Shown piece after piece: positions 33,388 to 43,395 of a stretch of DNA of 64,000 nt. The notes beneath the pieces are model-generated. The model ran no database searches. It was not told the DNA's origin and saw only the letters and a list, made by a program, of their open reading frames with translations. Every line of letters starts with the position of its first letter. The first letter of the stretch is position 1. The stretch is taken from contig JAHHHV010000087.1 in NCBI GenBank assembly GCA_019359155.1, forward strand, positions 1-64,000. The letters are read 5' to 3'. The stretch is from Pegethrix bostrychoides GSE-TBD4-15B. Lineage in GTDB: Bacteria; Cyanobacteriota; Cyanobacteriia; Elainellales; Elainellaceae. The position numbers and the translations under genes were made by a program.

Positions 33388-36267
33388 ATGGAGAAAACGC
33401 AGTTGCTGCGGGCAAATGCACCTTTGCTGCTGAATCAGCCGGATCGAATCTATCGAATTCAAGCCGGCTCTGTCGCAGTTTTTGCGGTGTCGTTGGCTTC
33501 AGGTCAACCCGAAGGGGAGCGGCACTACCTGTTTAGCTGCGCGAGCGGCGAGGCGCTGTTTGGCAGCGATGCGGCTGAGTCTGGGCTTGAGTCTGGGCTT
33601 GAGTCTGGGCTGCTGGCCGTGCCGATTGAGCCAGCTGAGGTGACTCAGGAGCCGTTGACCGCCTTGCCTCAGGCTGAGCTTGGCCGACTGGTCGAATCCT
33701 GGCTGCTGCATCTGAGCCAAATTGACGGCCTGCCCCAGCCCGAACCGACGCGCAGCCCGGAAATTGCGCCGTTTTTATCGCTGATGCAGGGGCAGATTTT
33801 GCAGCCGCCCCGTAATCAGGTTCTCTGGGTGCAGCTTCAGCAGGGCGAGGCGGCCTGGCTAGGGCTAGACTCGCTGCGGCTCACCCCCGCAACCGGAATT
33901 CTGCCGCTGGCCGGAAGCTGGCTCGCCACCAGCAGTGCCGTCGAACTCCAGACTCAGCCCACCGAGTCGCTCAATGCCCAGCAGATTCAGCAGGGGATGA
34001 CGACGCTGCATCACTGGCTGCTGCAATCTCTGGCCATCCTGCAAACCCAGGCAGAGCAGGTTGCCCAACGGCAGTTTCAGCAGCGGCAGCAGCAGAATCG
34101 GCAGGCGATGCAGCAGACGCTCTACAATCTGGCCTCGGTGCTGAAGCCAATCCCGGTGCAGCCAGCAGGGGACTTGAGCGCTCTACTCAGCGTCGCTGGG
34201 GCAGTCGGTCAGGCGCTGGGCGTGACGATTCAGCCGCCCGTCGAGTCTGATCAGGGCGTGGCGATGCGCGATCCCCTGGAGGCAATTGGCCGAGCCTCGC
34301 GGTTGCGGCTGCGGCGGGTGCTGTTGCGGCAAGGCTGGTGGCAGCAGGACTGCGGGGCGCTGATTGCCTACCGCCGCGAGAGCCGCAGTCCGGTGGCGCT
34401 GCTGCCAATGGCGGGTGACCATTACGAGCTGTACGACCCAAGTCGTCCGCAGCGGCAGGTGGTGACGGCTGCGGTGGCGGCTACTCTCGAACCGCGCGCC
34501 TTCATGTTTTATCGGGCGCTGCCGCATCGGGCGCTGAAAGCCTGGGACATCATGCAGTTCACCCTGCGCGGACGACGCAAAGATCTGTTGGTGTTCGGGC
34601 TGATGGGGATTGGCGTGACGCTGGTGAGCCTGCTGTTTCCGCTGGCAACCGGCCTGATTATCGATGCGGCTTTGCCAGTCGGCGATCAGGCGCTGCTTTG
34701 GCAGGTGAGTCTGGGGCTGCTGTTTGGGGCGCTGGGATCGGCTGGACTAGAGCTGATTCAGGGGATGGCGGCGATTCGGCTGAACACGATTTCTGAAGCC
34801 GCGCTCCAGGCCGCAGTCTGGGATCGACTGCTTCAGCTCAAGCCCACCTTTTTTCGCGACTATGCGATTGGCGATTTGGAGTCGCGCGTGTCGGGCATCA
34901 GCAAAATCTACCGCAAGCTGACGGGTTCCACGATTCAAACCCTTCTCAGCAGTCTGTTTGCGCTGATTAGCTTTGCCCTGATGCTGAGCTATAGCCCACA
35001 GCTTGCCTTGGTGGCGCTGCCCGTAGCGCTGATTACGATCATGTTCACCGTGATTTCCGGGGCATTGCTGCTGCGTAAAACCCGCCCCCTGCTGGAGATA
35101 GAAGGCGAGATTTTTGGCCTGCTGGTGCAGCTTTTGGGGGCGGTGCCAAAGCTGAGGCTGGCCGGAGCTGAGGAGCGGGCTTTCGCCACTTGGGGCAAAA
35201 AATATACGACGCGGCTGAAGCTGGACTTGAGTACGCAGTACATCGAAAACAGCGTCACAATTTTTAATACCGTGATGCCGACGCTGACGGCGCTGCTGCT
35301 GTTCTGGCTGCTGGTGCAGCTGATGCAAAGCGGCAATGGCCTCTCGACGGGGGCGTTTCTGGCCTTTAGCGCTGCCTTCGGAATTTTTATCAGCGGTGTC
35401 ACCAGCCTCAGCAATACGCTGATCAATCTGCTGGAAGTCGTCACGCTCTGGCAGCGATCCCAGCCGATTTTGGCAGCTGAACCGGAAGTCGATCCTGACA
35501 AATCAAATCCGGGCAGGCTCAGAGGTCAGGTGGTGGTCGATCGGGTGACGTTTCGCTACCGCAGCGACGGGCCGCTGACGCTGGATCAAGTGAGTTTGCG
35601 GGCTGATCCGGGTGAGTTTGTGGCAATTGTCGGGCCGTCTGGTTCCGGGAAGTCTACGCTGCTGCGGCTCCTGCTGGGCTTTGACAGTCCGGCTGAGGGC
35701 ACGATTTACTACGACGGACAGGATTTATGCGGGCTGGAGATTACCGCCGTGCGGCGACAGTTGGGGGTAGTGCTGCAAAATAGCCGGATGAATGCTGGAA
35801 CGCTGTTTGAAAACATTTCGGGGAACGCTCTGATCTCGATGACGGATGCCTGGGCTGCTGCCGAGATGGCGGGTTTGGCTGACGATATTCACGCGCTGCC
35901 GATGGGGATGCATACGTTTATTAGCGAGGGCGGCACTAACTTTTCGGGCGGGCAGCGGCAGCGGCTCATGATTGCGCGGGCGCTGGCGCTGAAGCCGCAG
36001 CTGCTGCTGTTTGACGAAGCGACGAGCGCTCTCGATAACCGGACGCAGGCGATTGTCACCGACAGTCTAGATCGACTGGGCGTGACCCGAATCGTAATTG
36101 CCCATCGGCTCAGCACCATTCGCAGCGCAGACCGGATCTACGTGATCGAGGCGGGGCAGGTAACGCAGCAGGGGCGATTTGAGGAGCTGGTGGCGCAGCC
36201 CGGACTGTTCAGCCAGCTTGCGGCGCGGCAGTTGGGCGATGTCTCGGCGCCTTCAGTGAGCCAGTGA
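33388..36267 (+). CDS. NHLM-type ABC transporter, permease/ATP-binding protein without active peptidase
   Basis: A 959-residue second exporter of the locus, matching the NHLM 'ABC2' type. Residues 1-220 form a variable CNB-like region with a 12-bp in-frame repeat (ESGL three times). Residues 240-390 are a degenerate peptidase-like region (RVLLRQGWWQQDCGALIAYR, then GDHYELYDPSRPQ) lacking a full C39 triad. Six membrane helices follow (about 395-690), then an ATPase with Walker A GPSGSGKSTLL, signature FSGGQRQRLM and Walker B LLLFDEATSALD. It probably forms a heteromeric complex with the peptidase exporter. An FNR-type site lies upstream. An 8-bp repeat (five copies) runs through its stop codon. 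Confidence 0.9.
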   Translation: MEKTQLLRANAPLLLNQPDRIYRIQAGSVAVFAVSLASGQPEGERHYLFSCASGEALFGSDAAESGLESGLESGLLAVPIEPAEVTQEPLTALPQAELGRLVESWLLHLSQIDGLPQPEPTRSPEIAPFLSLMQGQILQPPRNQVLWVQLQQGEAAWLGLDSLRLTPATGILPLAGSWLATSSAVELQTQPTESLNAQQIQQGMTTLHHWLLQSLAILQTQAEQVAQRQFQQRQQQNRQAMQQTLYNLASVLKPIPVQPAGDLSALLSVAGAVGQALGVTIQPPVESDQGVAMRDPLEAIGRASRLRLRRVLLRQGWWQQDCGALIAYRRESRSPVALLPMAGDHYELYDPSRPQRQVVTAAVAATLEPRAFMFYRALPHRALKAWDIMQFTLRGRRKDLLVFGLMGIGVTLVSLLFPLATGLIIDAALPVGDQALLWQVSLGLLFGALGSAGLELIQGMAAIRLNTISEAALQAAVWDRLLQLKPTFFRDYAIGDLESRVSGISKIYRKLTGSTIQTLLSSLFALISFALMLSYSPQLALVALPVALITIMFTVISGALLLRKTRPLLEIEGEIFGLLVQLLGAVPKLRLAGAEERAFATWGKKYTTRLKLDLSTQYIENSVTIFNTVMPTLTALLLFWLLVQLMQSGNGLSTGAFLAFSAAFGIFISGVTSLSNTLINLLEVVTLWQRSQPILAAEPEVDPDKSNPGRLRGQVVVDRVTFRYRSDGPLTLDQVSLRADPGEFVAIVGPSGSGKSTLLRLLLGFDSPAEGTIYYDGQDLCGLEITAVRRQLGVVLQNSRMNAGTLFENISGNALISMTDAWAAAEMAGLADDIHALPMGMHTFISEGGTNFSGGQRQRLMIARALALKPQLLLFDEATSALDNRTQAIVTDSLDRLGVTRIVIAHRLSTIRSADRIYVIEAGQVTQQGRFEELVAQPGLFSQLAARQLGDVSAPSVSQ

Positions 36268-36293
36268 ACCAGTAAGCCAGTGAGCCAGTGAGC
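36254..36293. repeat. Five 8-bp units CAGTGAGC across a stop codon
   Basis: Units begin at 36254, 36262, 36270, 36278 and 36286, the second and third with one substitution each. The transporter stop TGA (36265-36267) is inside unit two, so the last three residues and the 3' end are repeat-derived. Confidence 0.93.
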
Positions 36294-36438
36294 TGATCAT
36301 GATTGCGATCAGGTTCTGATTAAATCAGATTAAATTAGACAACTTTGGGATAAATCTCAGCCAAAACTCATTTGTCACTTTTAAGATTACGCCTAAGAAC
36401 ACCCACGCCCTACCCACGCCCTACAAGAGAATCCAACC

Positions 36439-37773
36439 ATGCTTGAAGACCTGAAGCAAATTCAATCCCCAATTTCCCGGATGATTGTGGCAGCAGCAGC
36501 AGCAGGCTCGATTGTCACCTGCGGCGCGGCGATTGCACTGGGAGTCACCCCAGCCAAATCAGAATCAGCCTATAAAACTGCGGTCTATGCAGCCTTAATT
36601 GCGGCGGGTGGCGGAGCGTTGGCGGGGCTGGCGCTCGGCGGTACAGGCAAACCAATTCCACCGCAGCGGCAGACAGAGGCAGAGACCGTCTGGAAAGATT
36701 GGCGCAATTTTGTGGTGGTTCGCAAGGTGAAAGAAAGTGAAGAGATAACGTCTTTTTATCTTGCGCCCGAAGATGGCAAAGCAATTCCTAGTTTCTTACC
36801 CGGTCAGTTCTTAACGATTAAGCTAGAAATTCCTGGACAGCCCAAGCCGATTATCCGCACCTATTCACTCTCTGACTACACCTCCGACCACACCGACCAG
36901 CACTATCGACTGTCGATTAAGCGAGAGCCGATGCCCGCCGGACTCGACGTGCCGCCCGGTGTGGCCTCCAACTTCATGCATGACTCTGTTCAAGCAGGCT
37001 CGATTATTCCAGCGAAGCCTCCTAGCGGCAAGTTCTTTATTGACCCGCAGAAAGCTTTGCCTGCGGTGCTAATCAGCAACGGGGTGGGGATTACGCCAAT
37101 GATCAGCATGGCTAAAGCTTGCAGTCGCGGTAATTCCAATCGACCAATTTGGTTTTTGCACGGCGCTAGAGACGGTGCTTTTCATGCGTTTCGAGATGAA
37201 GTCTCAGCCATTGCTGGGCAGAACCCGAATCTGCGCGTTCATTTCCGCTACAGCCGTCCCAAGCCCGAAGATGCGGGTTATTACCAGAGTATAGGCTATG
37301 TAGATGCGGAGTTAGTCCAGCAGACTATTGCAGAAGTATCTCAATCTGGCACCGCCGCCGAATATTTTCTTTGCGGTTCGCCAGCTTTCTTGCAGTCGTT
37401 GCGGGATGGCCTCAGAGCAGCAGGAGTCCCCGACGAGCAGGTTTTCTTTGAGTCGTTTGGGGGTGCCAAGACTGCTGTAAAGGCAGACGCTCAGCCTGCA
37501 CCTCAAAACGGCACAGGCGCAGAAATCGTCTTCGCCAAATCAGGCAGAACGCTAAACTGGCAGCCCGGTGACGGCACAATTTTAGAATTTGCAGAAGCCA
37601 ACGATCTCAATCCTGAACATAGCTGCCGTCAGGGGATTTGCCTCACCTGTATGTGTAATTTACAGGAAGGCGAAGTTGAATACGAAACGCCGCCAATTGG
37701 TGAACCAGATGCAGGCGCTGTCTTAATCTGCATCTCTCAGCCCAAGACTCCCAGAGTAGTCCTCGATCTTTAG
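36439..37773 (+). CDS. Membrane-anchored flavin reductase with C-terminal [2Fe-2S] ferredoxin domain
   Basis: A 444-residue oxidoreductase with three domains. Two N-terminal hydrophobic helices (about 14-34 and 48-68) are followed by an FNR-type FAD/NAD(P)H module: FAD motif IIRTYSLSDY, NAD-side ISNGVGITPMISM and a CGSP motif. A plant-type ferredoxin domain at the C-terminus has ligands in CRQGICLTC plus a later Cys in LICIS. It resembles NADH oxidoreductases that feed electrons to hybrid-cluster or globin partners; the real acceptor is unknown. A DUF2721 gene follows after 11 bp and is probably cotranscribed. Confidence 0.85.
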   Translation: MLEDLKQIQSPISRMIVAAAAAGSIVTCGAAIALGVTPAKSESAYKTAVYAALIAAGGGALAGLALGGTGKPIPPQRQTEAETVWKDWRNFVVVRKVKESEEITSFYLAPEDGKAIPSFLPGQFLTIKLEIPGQPKPIIRTYSLSDYTSDHTDQHYRLSIKREPMPAGLDVPPGVASNFMHDSVQAGSIIPAKPPSGKFFIDPQKALPAVLISNGVGITPMISMAKACSRGNSNRPIWFLHGARDGAFHAFRDEVSAIAGQNPNLRVHFRYSRPKPEDAGYYQSIGYVDAELVQQTIAEVSQSGTAAEYFLCGSPAFLQSLRDGLRAAGVPDEQVFFESFGGAKTAVKADAQPAPQNGTGAEIVFAKSGRTLNWQPGDGTILEFAEANDLNPEHSCRQGICLTCMCNLQEGEVEYETPPIGEPDAGAVLICISQPKTPRVVLDL

Positions 37774-37784
37774 CAGCGTTCAAC

Positions 37785-38273
37785 ATGAGTATTTCTGATG
37801 TTATTCAAACTATTCAATTTATCATTGCACCCGTTGTTCTTGTCACGGCCTGTGCAATTGTTCAGGGCGGCGTTTTAGGACGATTTATGTATATCGGGCA
37901 GCGCATTCGCTCGCTCGCCAATGAACGCCTAGATCTGCTGCACAAAGGTAACATGAACGACGCTTTTACAGTAGAGCGCCTGCAAGAGGTCGATCGCCAA
38001 ATCCCACTGCTGAAGCATCGCCACCACTTGCTCCAAAAGGCTGTGCTGTTAATCTACAGCGCCATTGCCATCTTTCTGGTCAGCATGTTTGCAATTGCCC
38101 TGTCGGTTGCTACAAAAGTCGATACGACGGCCACGCTGGCTCTAATTTGCTTCCTTTCTGGCACTTGTCTGCTGCTCTGTAGTGTGGTGGTAGCCGGACA
38201 GGAGATCCGCCTCTCTCACCATGCGATTTGCTATGAGATTAATCGCGTCGCGTCTTTAGACAAGTTCTTTTAA
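37785..38273 (+). CDS. DUF2721 family membrane protein
   Basis: 162 residues with the DUF2721 pattern: a first membrane helix (IQFIIAPVVLVTACAIVQGG), a conserved amphipathic stretch (GRFMYIGQRIRSLANERL), a charged segment ending LLKHRHHLLQKAVLL, and two further helices. The family is widespread in cyanobacteria and proteobacteria with no established function. It follows the flavin/2Fe-2S reductase gene by 11 bp, which suggests a shared transcript. Confidence 0.85.
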   Translation: MSISDVIQTIQFIIAPVVLVTACAIVQGGVLGRFMYIGQRIRSLANERLDLLHKGNMNDAFTVERLQEVDRQIPLLKHRHHLLQKAVLLIYSAIAIFLVSMFAIALSVATKVDTTATLALICFLSGTCLLLCSVVVAGQEIRLSHHAICYEINRVASLDKFF

Positions 38274-38413
38274 GGGCTAGTTCAACTCCCTCTTCGAGCT
38301 TTTCAGGAGAGCGGAACGAACTAGCAACTGGCTGCTGCTGGATGAGCGTGACGAGGTAATTGGCATGAACACCGCTTACTTAGGCTGACATACGGGAGAT
38401 TGAAGATAAAACG

Positions 38414-39931
38414 CTACAGCAATTGAGCTGACCTTTCGCCCTGCTGATCTTGCTGTCCGCGCTTCGCTCGCTGCTGCTTCGGGATCGGCAAGATCAGCGT
38501 AAATGTTGAGCCTTCGCCCAGCTTGCTTTTCACCTCAATTCTCCCGCCGGCAGCGGCAGCGATTGCTCTGACAATAGATAGTCCTAGTCCAGCTCCTTCT
38601 GAGCGACGTTGAGCTGTAGTTCCCCTGGCAAATCGCTCAAAGATGCGTTTTTGATCGGCAGCAGAAATGCCCTTGCCCGTATCGCGTACCCAAAGGCGAA
38701 TATTTTTGCGGCTTTTAGAAGAGCCGATAGCGATGAGGCCAGTTGCAGGCGTATACTGATTGGCGTTTTCAACGAGGTTCAAAACGGCTTGGGTAAAGCG
38801 CTGGCGGTCAAGCTGAAAATTGCCCGTTGCGGCTGCATCTAGTGCACAGTCGCAGTCAGCAATGACCCGCGCCTTTTGGTAAAGCTCCTCTGTAAAAGAC
38901 TCTAGCTCAATCCACTCAGGCTGCATAAAGTCGGGGCGACCAGCCTTAGCCAACGTCAGTAAATCGTTTACAAAACGATTCATCCGGTTCAGCTCGTCGT
39001 TCACTATTGCGATTACTTCCTGCTGCTCCTCTGGATCATCTGACATTAGCTCAAGATGTCCCTGAATGATCGTGATCGGGGTTCGCAATTCGTGGCTAGC
39101 ATCGTTGATAAAATTTTGCTGACTCAAAAAGGAGGCCTGAAGCCGATCCATCATCTCATTAAATGTACTGGCAACCTGCGCCAACTCGCCCTGACCTCTC
39201 ACCGCAATTCGCTTTGACAAATTTGCCTCGCTGATGCTGCGGGCAGTTTCCATCATTGAGCGCAGCGGCTGCAAAATTCGGCCTGAGATTAGCCAGGCGA
39301 GTCCGGCGGCAATCACCAGCAGCAGCAGCATGACCCATAAAACCGACTGCACGATCTGTCTAACCTGCTGCTGAGCGCTGCCTGTGGTGTGAACTGCAAC
39401 AAAGGCCCCACCCATCTGATTTCCCAAAAAAATTGGCTCAACCCTGTAGATCACCGTTCCCAGGTTTGGATCGGCAACTGTCTGCTGACTCTGCGCCATT
39501 TGACTGAGGCTCCGCCACTTCTCCATCAGCGGTGAACCATTCTGTATTGAGGCGGGCAACTCAGCCGGACTGCTGCTGTAAAACTGCCCATCTACAATAA
39601 AGATGAAATATTGTCCTGGATCAACTAGCTCATCATCCAAATATTGATTGGCTAGATCTTCTAGATCCAGCTGAGTCTGCGGAGAGGCACTATCTAGTGC
39701 TTCTAAGAATTCCTGCACTTCATCAATCAGATCAGCTTGTAAGCGTTGCTCAATATTTTGAAACAGTGTTCGATAAATCATTGGCATAGAAGCGCCAACG
39801 AACAGCAGCATCAAACCGAGATAGCAGAGTAAAATTTGTGTGCGAGTCTCCGACAAATTTAGCCTGACACTAATTTGCTGCCAGCCTTGCTTCACTGATT
39901 CCGGTAAGAATCGCTCCAGCAAGAGTCTCAT
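38414..39931 (-). CDS. Membrane sensor histidine kinase with HAMP domain
   Basis: A 505-residue classical two-component kinase. There are two membrane helices (about 32-55 and 190-213) with an extracytoplasmic sensing loop of about 130 residues. HAMP (ISGRILQPLRSMMETARSIS), HisKA with phospho-acceptor in NDASHELRTPITIIQGHLEL, and HATPase with N-box VLNLVENANQYTP and G-box GAGLGLSIVRAIAAAAGG follow. All catalytic motifs are intact. No response regulator gene adjoins, so its partner is elsewhere. Divergence of the sensing loop prevents naming a signal. The ~140 bp to the converging DUF2721 gene show no clear terminator. Confidence 0.9.
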   Translation of the reverse strand: MRLLLERFLPESVKQGWQQISVRLNLSETRTQILLCYLGLMLLFVGASMPMIYRTLFQNIEQRLQADLIDEVQEFLEALDSASPQTQLDLEDLANQYLDDELVDPGQYFIFIVDGQFYSSSPAELPASIQNGSPLMEKWRSLSQMAQSQQTVADPNLGTVIYRVEPIFLGNQMGGAFVAVHTTGSAQQQVRQIVQSVLWVMLLLLVIAAGLAWLISGRILQPLRSMMETARSISEANLSKRIAVRGQGELAQVASTFNEMMDRLQASFLSQQNFINDASHELRTPITIIQGHLELMSDDPEEQQEVIAIVNDELNRMNRFVNDLLTLAKAGRPDFMQPEWIELESFTEELYQKARVIADCDCALDAAATGNFQLDRQRFTQAVLNLVENANQYTPATGLIAIGSSKSRKNIRLWVRDTGKGISAADQKRIFERFARGTTAQRRSEGAGLGLSIVRAIAAAAGGRIEVKSKLGEGSTFTLILPIPKQQRAKRGQQDQQGERSAQLL

Positions 39932-40025
39932 CGCTTCAAAACTCCAATCTTACTGCTAATCTGATAGCTAATCTGGTAGAGTCTAGGGCTATACATCTGC
40001 TGCTATTCGTGATTTTAGCAATGAT

Positions 40026-40055
40026 TCTACTAACGGCTCTACTAACGGCTCTACT
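40026..40055. repeat. Tandem 12-bp units at the DUF928 gene stop codon
   Basis: TCTACTAACGGC at 40026-40037 and 40038-40049, with a partial third copy TCTACT at 40050-40055 that contains the DUF928 stop codon (40051-40053, minus strand). Confidence 0.9.
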
Positions 40056-40872
40056 CTGCTGTACAGCAAGAAACAAGGGGCTGTGACTCTAGATCGACTA
40101 GGCCAATTGATTGAAGAATCGCCTGCCACTCTCTACGGCTTTTGCTATCTCTAGGCGCATTCTGAAACTGAACAGCAACCGTATCGAGCGCGTCATACCA
40201 GAAGTTCTCAGCCCTGTAGAGAGTTGCCTGAGCTTCAGGAGATAGCCCCGCGAGCTGCTGCTGAAGCTCAGGACGTTCCAACCGCTGGATTGCACCATTC
40301 ACAAACACAAATCGCTCTGGATTTACAGCATCACACTGCACGAGCAGATACCATTCATAGCTTTGGTTTGCTTCTAGTATGACTGATGGCGGCAAGCGGA
40401 AATTCAAAATTCCGGAGGCGGTTTGCTCGCCGTCGATCGTTTTGCGATGTACCAAATTATCCTGGCTATCTTTGAGCACAAACTCAACTGAATGGTGCTC
40501 GCTCAGATCGTAGGGCAAATAGAACCAGAAGCTCGGCGACTGCGCCAGCGTCAAGCCTGTGCCGCTGTTGGGGACGAGCGCGGTCAGCGGTGGCTTATCA
40601 GCAATTAGACAAGAGCCACGACTGCCGCCTCCCTGCCTGCGGCGCGGCCTGCCCACATCTGAGAATTCTGGGCTAGCCTGTGTAGGCTGGGGCGGATTGT
40701 CAGATTGCCCAGTCGTGCGACTGGGCGTTGCCCCCCAGCCAGCCAGCGGCAATCCTAGCCAGAGCAGGCTCAGAAAGCTGGCGTGAATTAGCCTAGTGTG
40801 AGCCGAGAAGCCGCAGCTTATAAACCGCGTTTGAGTCAAGTTGAACGGTTTGATTGCCATTTGGGTATCCAT
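40051..40872 (-). CDS. DUF928 family exported protein
   Basis: 273 residues. After a basic N-terminus and hydrophobic signal (about 28-46) comes the DUF928 hallmark VGRPRRRQGGGSRGSC, then a beta-rich domain with LTALVPNSGTGLTLAQSPSF and WYLLVQCDA, and a helical tail. The family is restricted mainly to cyanobacteria, with unknown function, and usually sits beside CHAT/CHASE2, DUF1822 and sigma-like genes, as here. Its start overlaps the end of the CHAT-CHASE2 gene by 37 bp, which supports translational coupling. Location outside the cytoplasmic membrane is inferred from the signal. Confidence 0.85.
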   Translation of the reverse strand: MDTQMAIKPFNLTQTRFISCGFSAHTRLIHASFLSLLWLGLPLAGWGATPSRTTGQSDNPPQPTQASPEFSDVGRPRRRQGGGSRGSCLIADKPPLTALVPNSGTGLTLAQSPSFWFYLPYDLSEHHSVEFVLKDSQDNLVHRKTIDGEQTASGILNFRLPPSVILEANQSYEWYLLVQCDAVNPERFVFVNGAIQRLERPELQQQLAGLSPEAQATLYRAENFWYDALDTVAVQFQNAPRDSKSRREWQAILQSIGLVDLESQPLVSCCTAE

Positions 40873-43343
40873 AATTTGTAAAAAAGCCCTGAACTATAAG
40901 CAACAACGAACCCGAACGCTGCCGGAACAGCAGGCAGCCAAACACCTTGGAGTAAACAGCCATAGCTAATGCCGCCTATTGTCATGCCGCCTATTGTCAC
41001 AATTGCCGCTGCGCCTGCAAGCCCCACCCAGGGTGACCGCCAATAGATCAACCCTGCTCCCAGCCCAGCCCAGCCCCAGATCCAGAGGGCAACCCCCCAG
41101 CTGGGTAAGCTCCCTAGCAGCGGACGTTGATCGAGGACGGCACTCAGAATCTGGCTGGTCATTTGGGTTTGAACTACCACACCAGGCATTTTCTGCATCG
41201 GGTCAGACTGGCTGTAAGGCGTTAGAAAATAGTCTTTGAAGCTAGGGGCAACCGTGCCAATCAGCACTAGCCGATCGCGCACGAGATCAGCGAGCTGCGA
41301 ATCCAGCCTGCCGCTCAAAATATCGCCCAGCGTTACCTGCGCTGCGGGTGGATGAGCAGCCCGGTAATTCAGCATCACCTGGTAGCCTAGCGCATCTAGC
41401 TGATGATAGCCGCCGCTCTCAGACCGCAGCGGCGGAAATCGCGTCTTGCCAATTTGCAAGATGCCAGATGCGTCACGGCTGGTCTGGATTCCCTGGGCGC
41501 TCAGATAAAGCTGAGCAAGTCGCAGGCTGAAGGCGGTGTCGGTGACGCAAAACGAGTTGGGGGAGGCCGCCATGCCCAAGATCTGCCGCCGCACCACGCC
41601 ATCTGAGTCAATTGGCAGATCGCTGAAGCTGAGCCGCTCTTTTGGAATGCCAGCGAGTGGTTGAGTACCTGCTTCTGTGCCCACCTCGCAAACTGCCACA
41701 AACTGAGGCGTTTGCTGGAGCTGTGTTGCTAACCCAGAAGCTGGATCGATTGGAAAATCGCGGTAGAGATCCAGCCCAATCACGCGCGGCTGGTGCGGCT
41801 GGAGTTTATTGAGCAGTTGCGCCAGCGCTTGATCTGAGAGTGAGGCTCCGCGCCGATCTTGGGCATTCTGCTGCTGAACATCCTGGTCGGTAATAGTCAC
41901 CAGCAGCATCCGGGAATCGGGAGGCTCTGCCGGACGCAGCCGCATCAACGGGTCAAACGCTCGCAGCTCCCAGGCTTGAAAGCCGCCCAAATGACGAATG
42001 CCGAGCGCGCTGGCTGTCACCAGTAAACTGGTCAGCAATGTGGTCAGCAGCTTTGGCAGCTGCTTGTGAGCAGACGAGGCTGAAGGTGATTTTTGCGGTG
42101 AATTTTCAGGTGAATTTTCAGGTGATGGATCTTCAGGTGACTCCTGCGGTAAAGCTTCAGATAGAGTTTTAGGTAGAGTTTCAGGTGGAGTCGCAGAGGA
42201 AGCTGGCTGCTGCTGCCGCCACTGCATTGGCTCTTCTGCTGGATTCTGACAGATCAGCGGCAGCCAAGTTGCGCAGGGATATTCCCCCTCAAACTGCTCA
42301 AGTTTTTCACGAGCTTCCCGCACGGCTCTACAAAGGCTCTGCCCTGATGCAAACTGACTCAGAAACTCGCGAAAGAATGCCTGCGCTACTGCATCAGGGA
42401 CGATTTCTCGCATGACAATGACCTGGGGGATATGCAGATCTGCTAGTGCCTGCGCCAAGCCAAGCCCATCGCAAGAGTTGAAAATTGCTAGCTTTAATCC
42501 TTGGCGGATTGCCCGCCTCAGGCCATTTCGCAGTTGATCTAGCGTTAAGCTGTCCTGCGAGTTGATATAGAGTCGCCCGGTTTCACCGCTGAACTGCGCT
42601 TCAGTTCGGCTATGTCCAGCAAAAAACAAAATATCCCAGCCCCGATGATCCCAGAGATGTTCATGTAGCTGAGCAGGGCTAGGCTGACTCAGAAACAGCG
42701 GTGCAGCGTTGGGCAAGGCTTCAATTACCCGCCGATCACTCTGGATGTCAATTTTATGGCTGTCGCCCAGCAGCGCTAGAATTCGGACTGCACCAGTTAG
42801 CTGAGGACAATCAGGAATGCGCTCGTAGGCTGCCAAGCTGAGGGTGACTTCTGCCTGCGGAAAGTCTTCAAAAAAGTTCCAGAGATGCCAGGGTAGACGG
42901 CGCAGCACCGGATCATTGGTTTGAATCATCACCTGGATTGGATTAGCTGGATCAAACAAGCGACTCAGCTTGCGATCTATCGAATGAAATGACTCAGCGT
43001 TTAGCCAGATATTGAGCTGCTGCCGTAGCTGCTGCGCCAAATCACTAAACTCAACTTCTGAAAAATGAGTCACGCCGCTTGTTGAAATCGTAATGGCTCG
43101 CGTGGCAGATAAGTCTGGTTCCACCCCTACCAGATCCGCAGCAGTACCGCGCTCGCGATAAAACTCCTGGTAGAGCAACTGCCAGCGGCGATAGAGCTGC
43201 GCCAGTTCTGGCGCGGGCGGTAGACTGCCAAGATACTGCATCGGATACTGATGATCAGCTCGATTGGATACCTGCGCGACAACGCTGGCACATCCGCCTT
43301 GCAAATCTCCAGTTCCTAAATTGATCACCACCAAATGGCTCAT
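40836..43343 (-). CDS. CHAT-CHASE2 membrane protein
   Basis: 835 residues. The N-terminal CHAT domain (about 30-385) is a caspase-like fold with the catalytic pair in LFFAGHSRTE (His) and IFNSCDGLG (Cys). A Pro/Glu/Ser-rich linker with short repeats (SPENSPENSP) leads to a membrane helix, an extracytoplasmic CHASE2 sensor domain (FDPLMRLRPAEPPDSRMLLV; LIGTVAPSFKDYFLTPYSQS) and three C-terminal helices (about 745-825). CHASE2 probably senses an external signal and controls the protease-like domain; activity is inferred from intact His/Cys. It is the third gene of the sigma-like, DUF1822, CHAT-CHASE2, DUF928 row. Confidence 0.9.
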   Translation of the reverse strand: MSHLVVINLGTGDLQGGCASVVAQVSNRADHQYPMQYLGSLPPAPELAQLYRRWQLLYQEFYRERGTAADLVGVEPDLSATRAITISTSGVTHFSEVEFSDLAQQLRQQLNIWLNAESFHSIDRKLSRLFDPANPIQVMIQTNDPVLRRLPWHLWNFFEDFPQAEVTLSLAAYERIPDCPQLTGAVRILALLGDSHKIDIQSDRRVIEALPNAAPLFLSQPSPAQLHEHLWDHRGWDILFFAGHSRTEAQFSGETGRLYINSQDSLTLDQLRNGLRRAIRQGLKLAIFNSCDGLGLAQALADLHIPQVIVMREIVPDAVAQAFFREFLSQFASGQSLCRAVREAREKLEQFEGEYPCATWLPLICQNPAEEPMQWRQQQPASSATPPETLPKTLSEALPQESPEDPSPENSPENSPQKSPSASSAHKQLPKLLTTLLTSLLVTASALGIRHLGGFQAWELRAFDPLMRLRPAEPPDSRMLLVTITDQDVQQQNAQDRRGASLSDQALAQLLNKLQPHQPRVIGLDLYRDFPIDPASGLATQLQQTPQFVAVCEVGTEAGTQPLAGIPKERLSFSDLPIDSDGVVRRQILGMAASPNSFCVTDTAFSLRLAQLYLSAQGIQTSRDASGILQIGKTRFPPLRSESGGYHQLDALGYQVMLNYRAAHPPAAQVTLGDILSGRLDSQLADLVRDRLVLIGTVAPSFKDYFLTPYSQSDPMQKMPGVVVQTQMTSQILSAVLDQRPLLGSLPSWGVALWIWGWAGLGAGLIYWRSPWVGLAGAAAIVTIGGMTIGGISYGCLLQGVWLPAVPAAFGFVVAYSSGLFYKLWIPKWQSNRST

Positions 43344-43367
43344 TTTCGTATCGCTCGCTAAGCTTTC

Positions 43368-43395
43368 AAAGAATAAAGCTTAAAGAATAAAGCTT
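43368..43395. repeat. 14-bp duplication across the DUF1822 stop codon
   Basis: AAAGAATAAAGCTT occurs at 43368-43381 and 43382-43395. The DUF1822 gene stop (43380-43382, minus strand) lies on the junction. Confidence 0.93.

Noticed and set aside
36254-36293. 8-bp repeat considered as a CRISPR-like or iteron array
   Set aside because: Units are contiguous without spacers, only five in number and overlap a stop codon; no replication or cas genes nearby.
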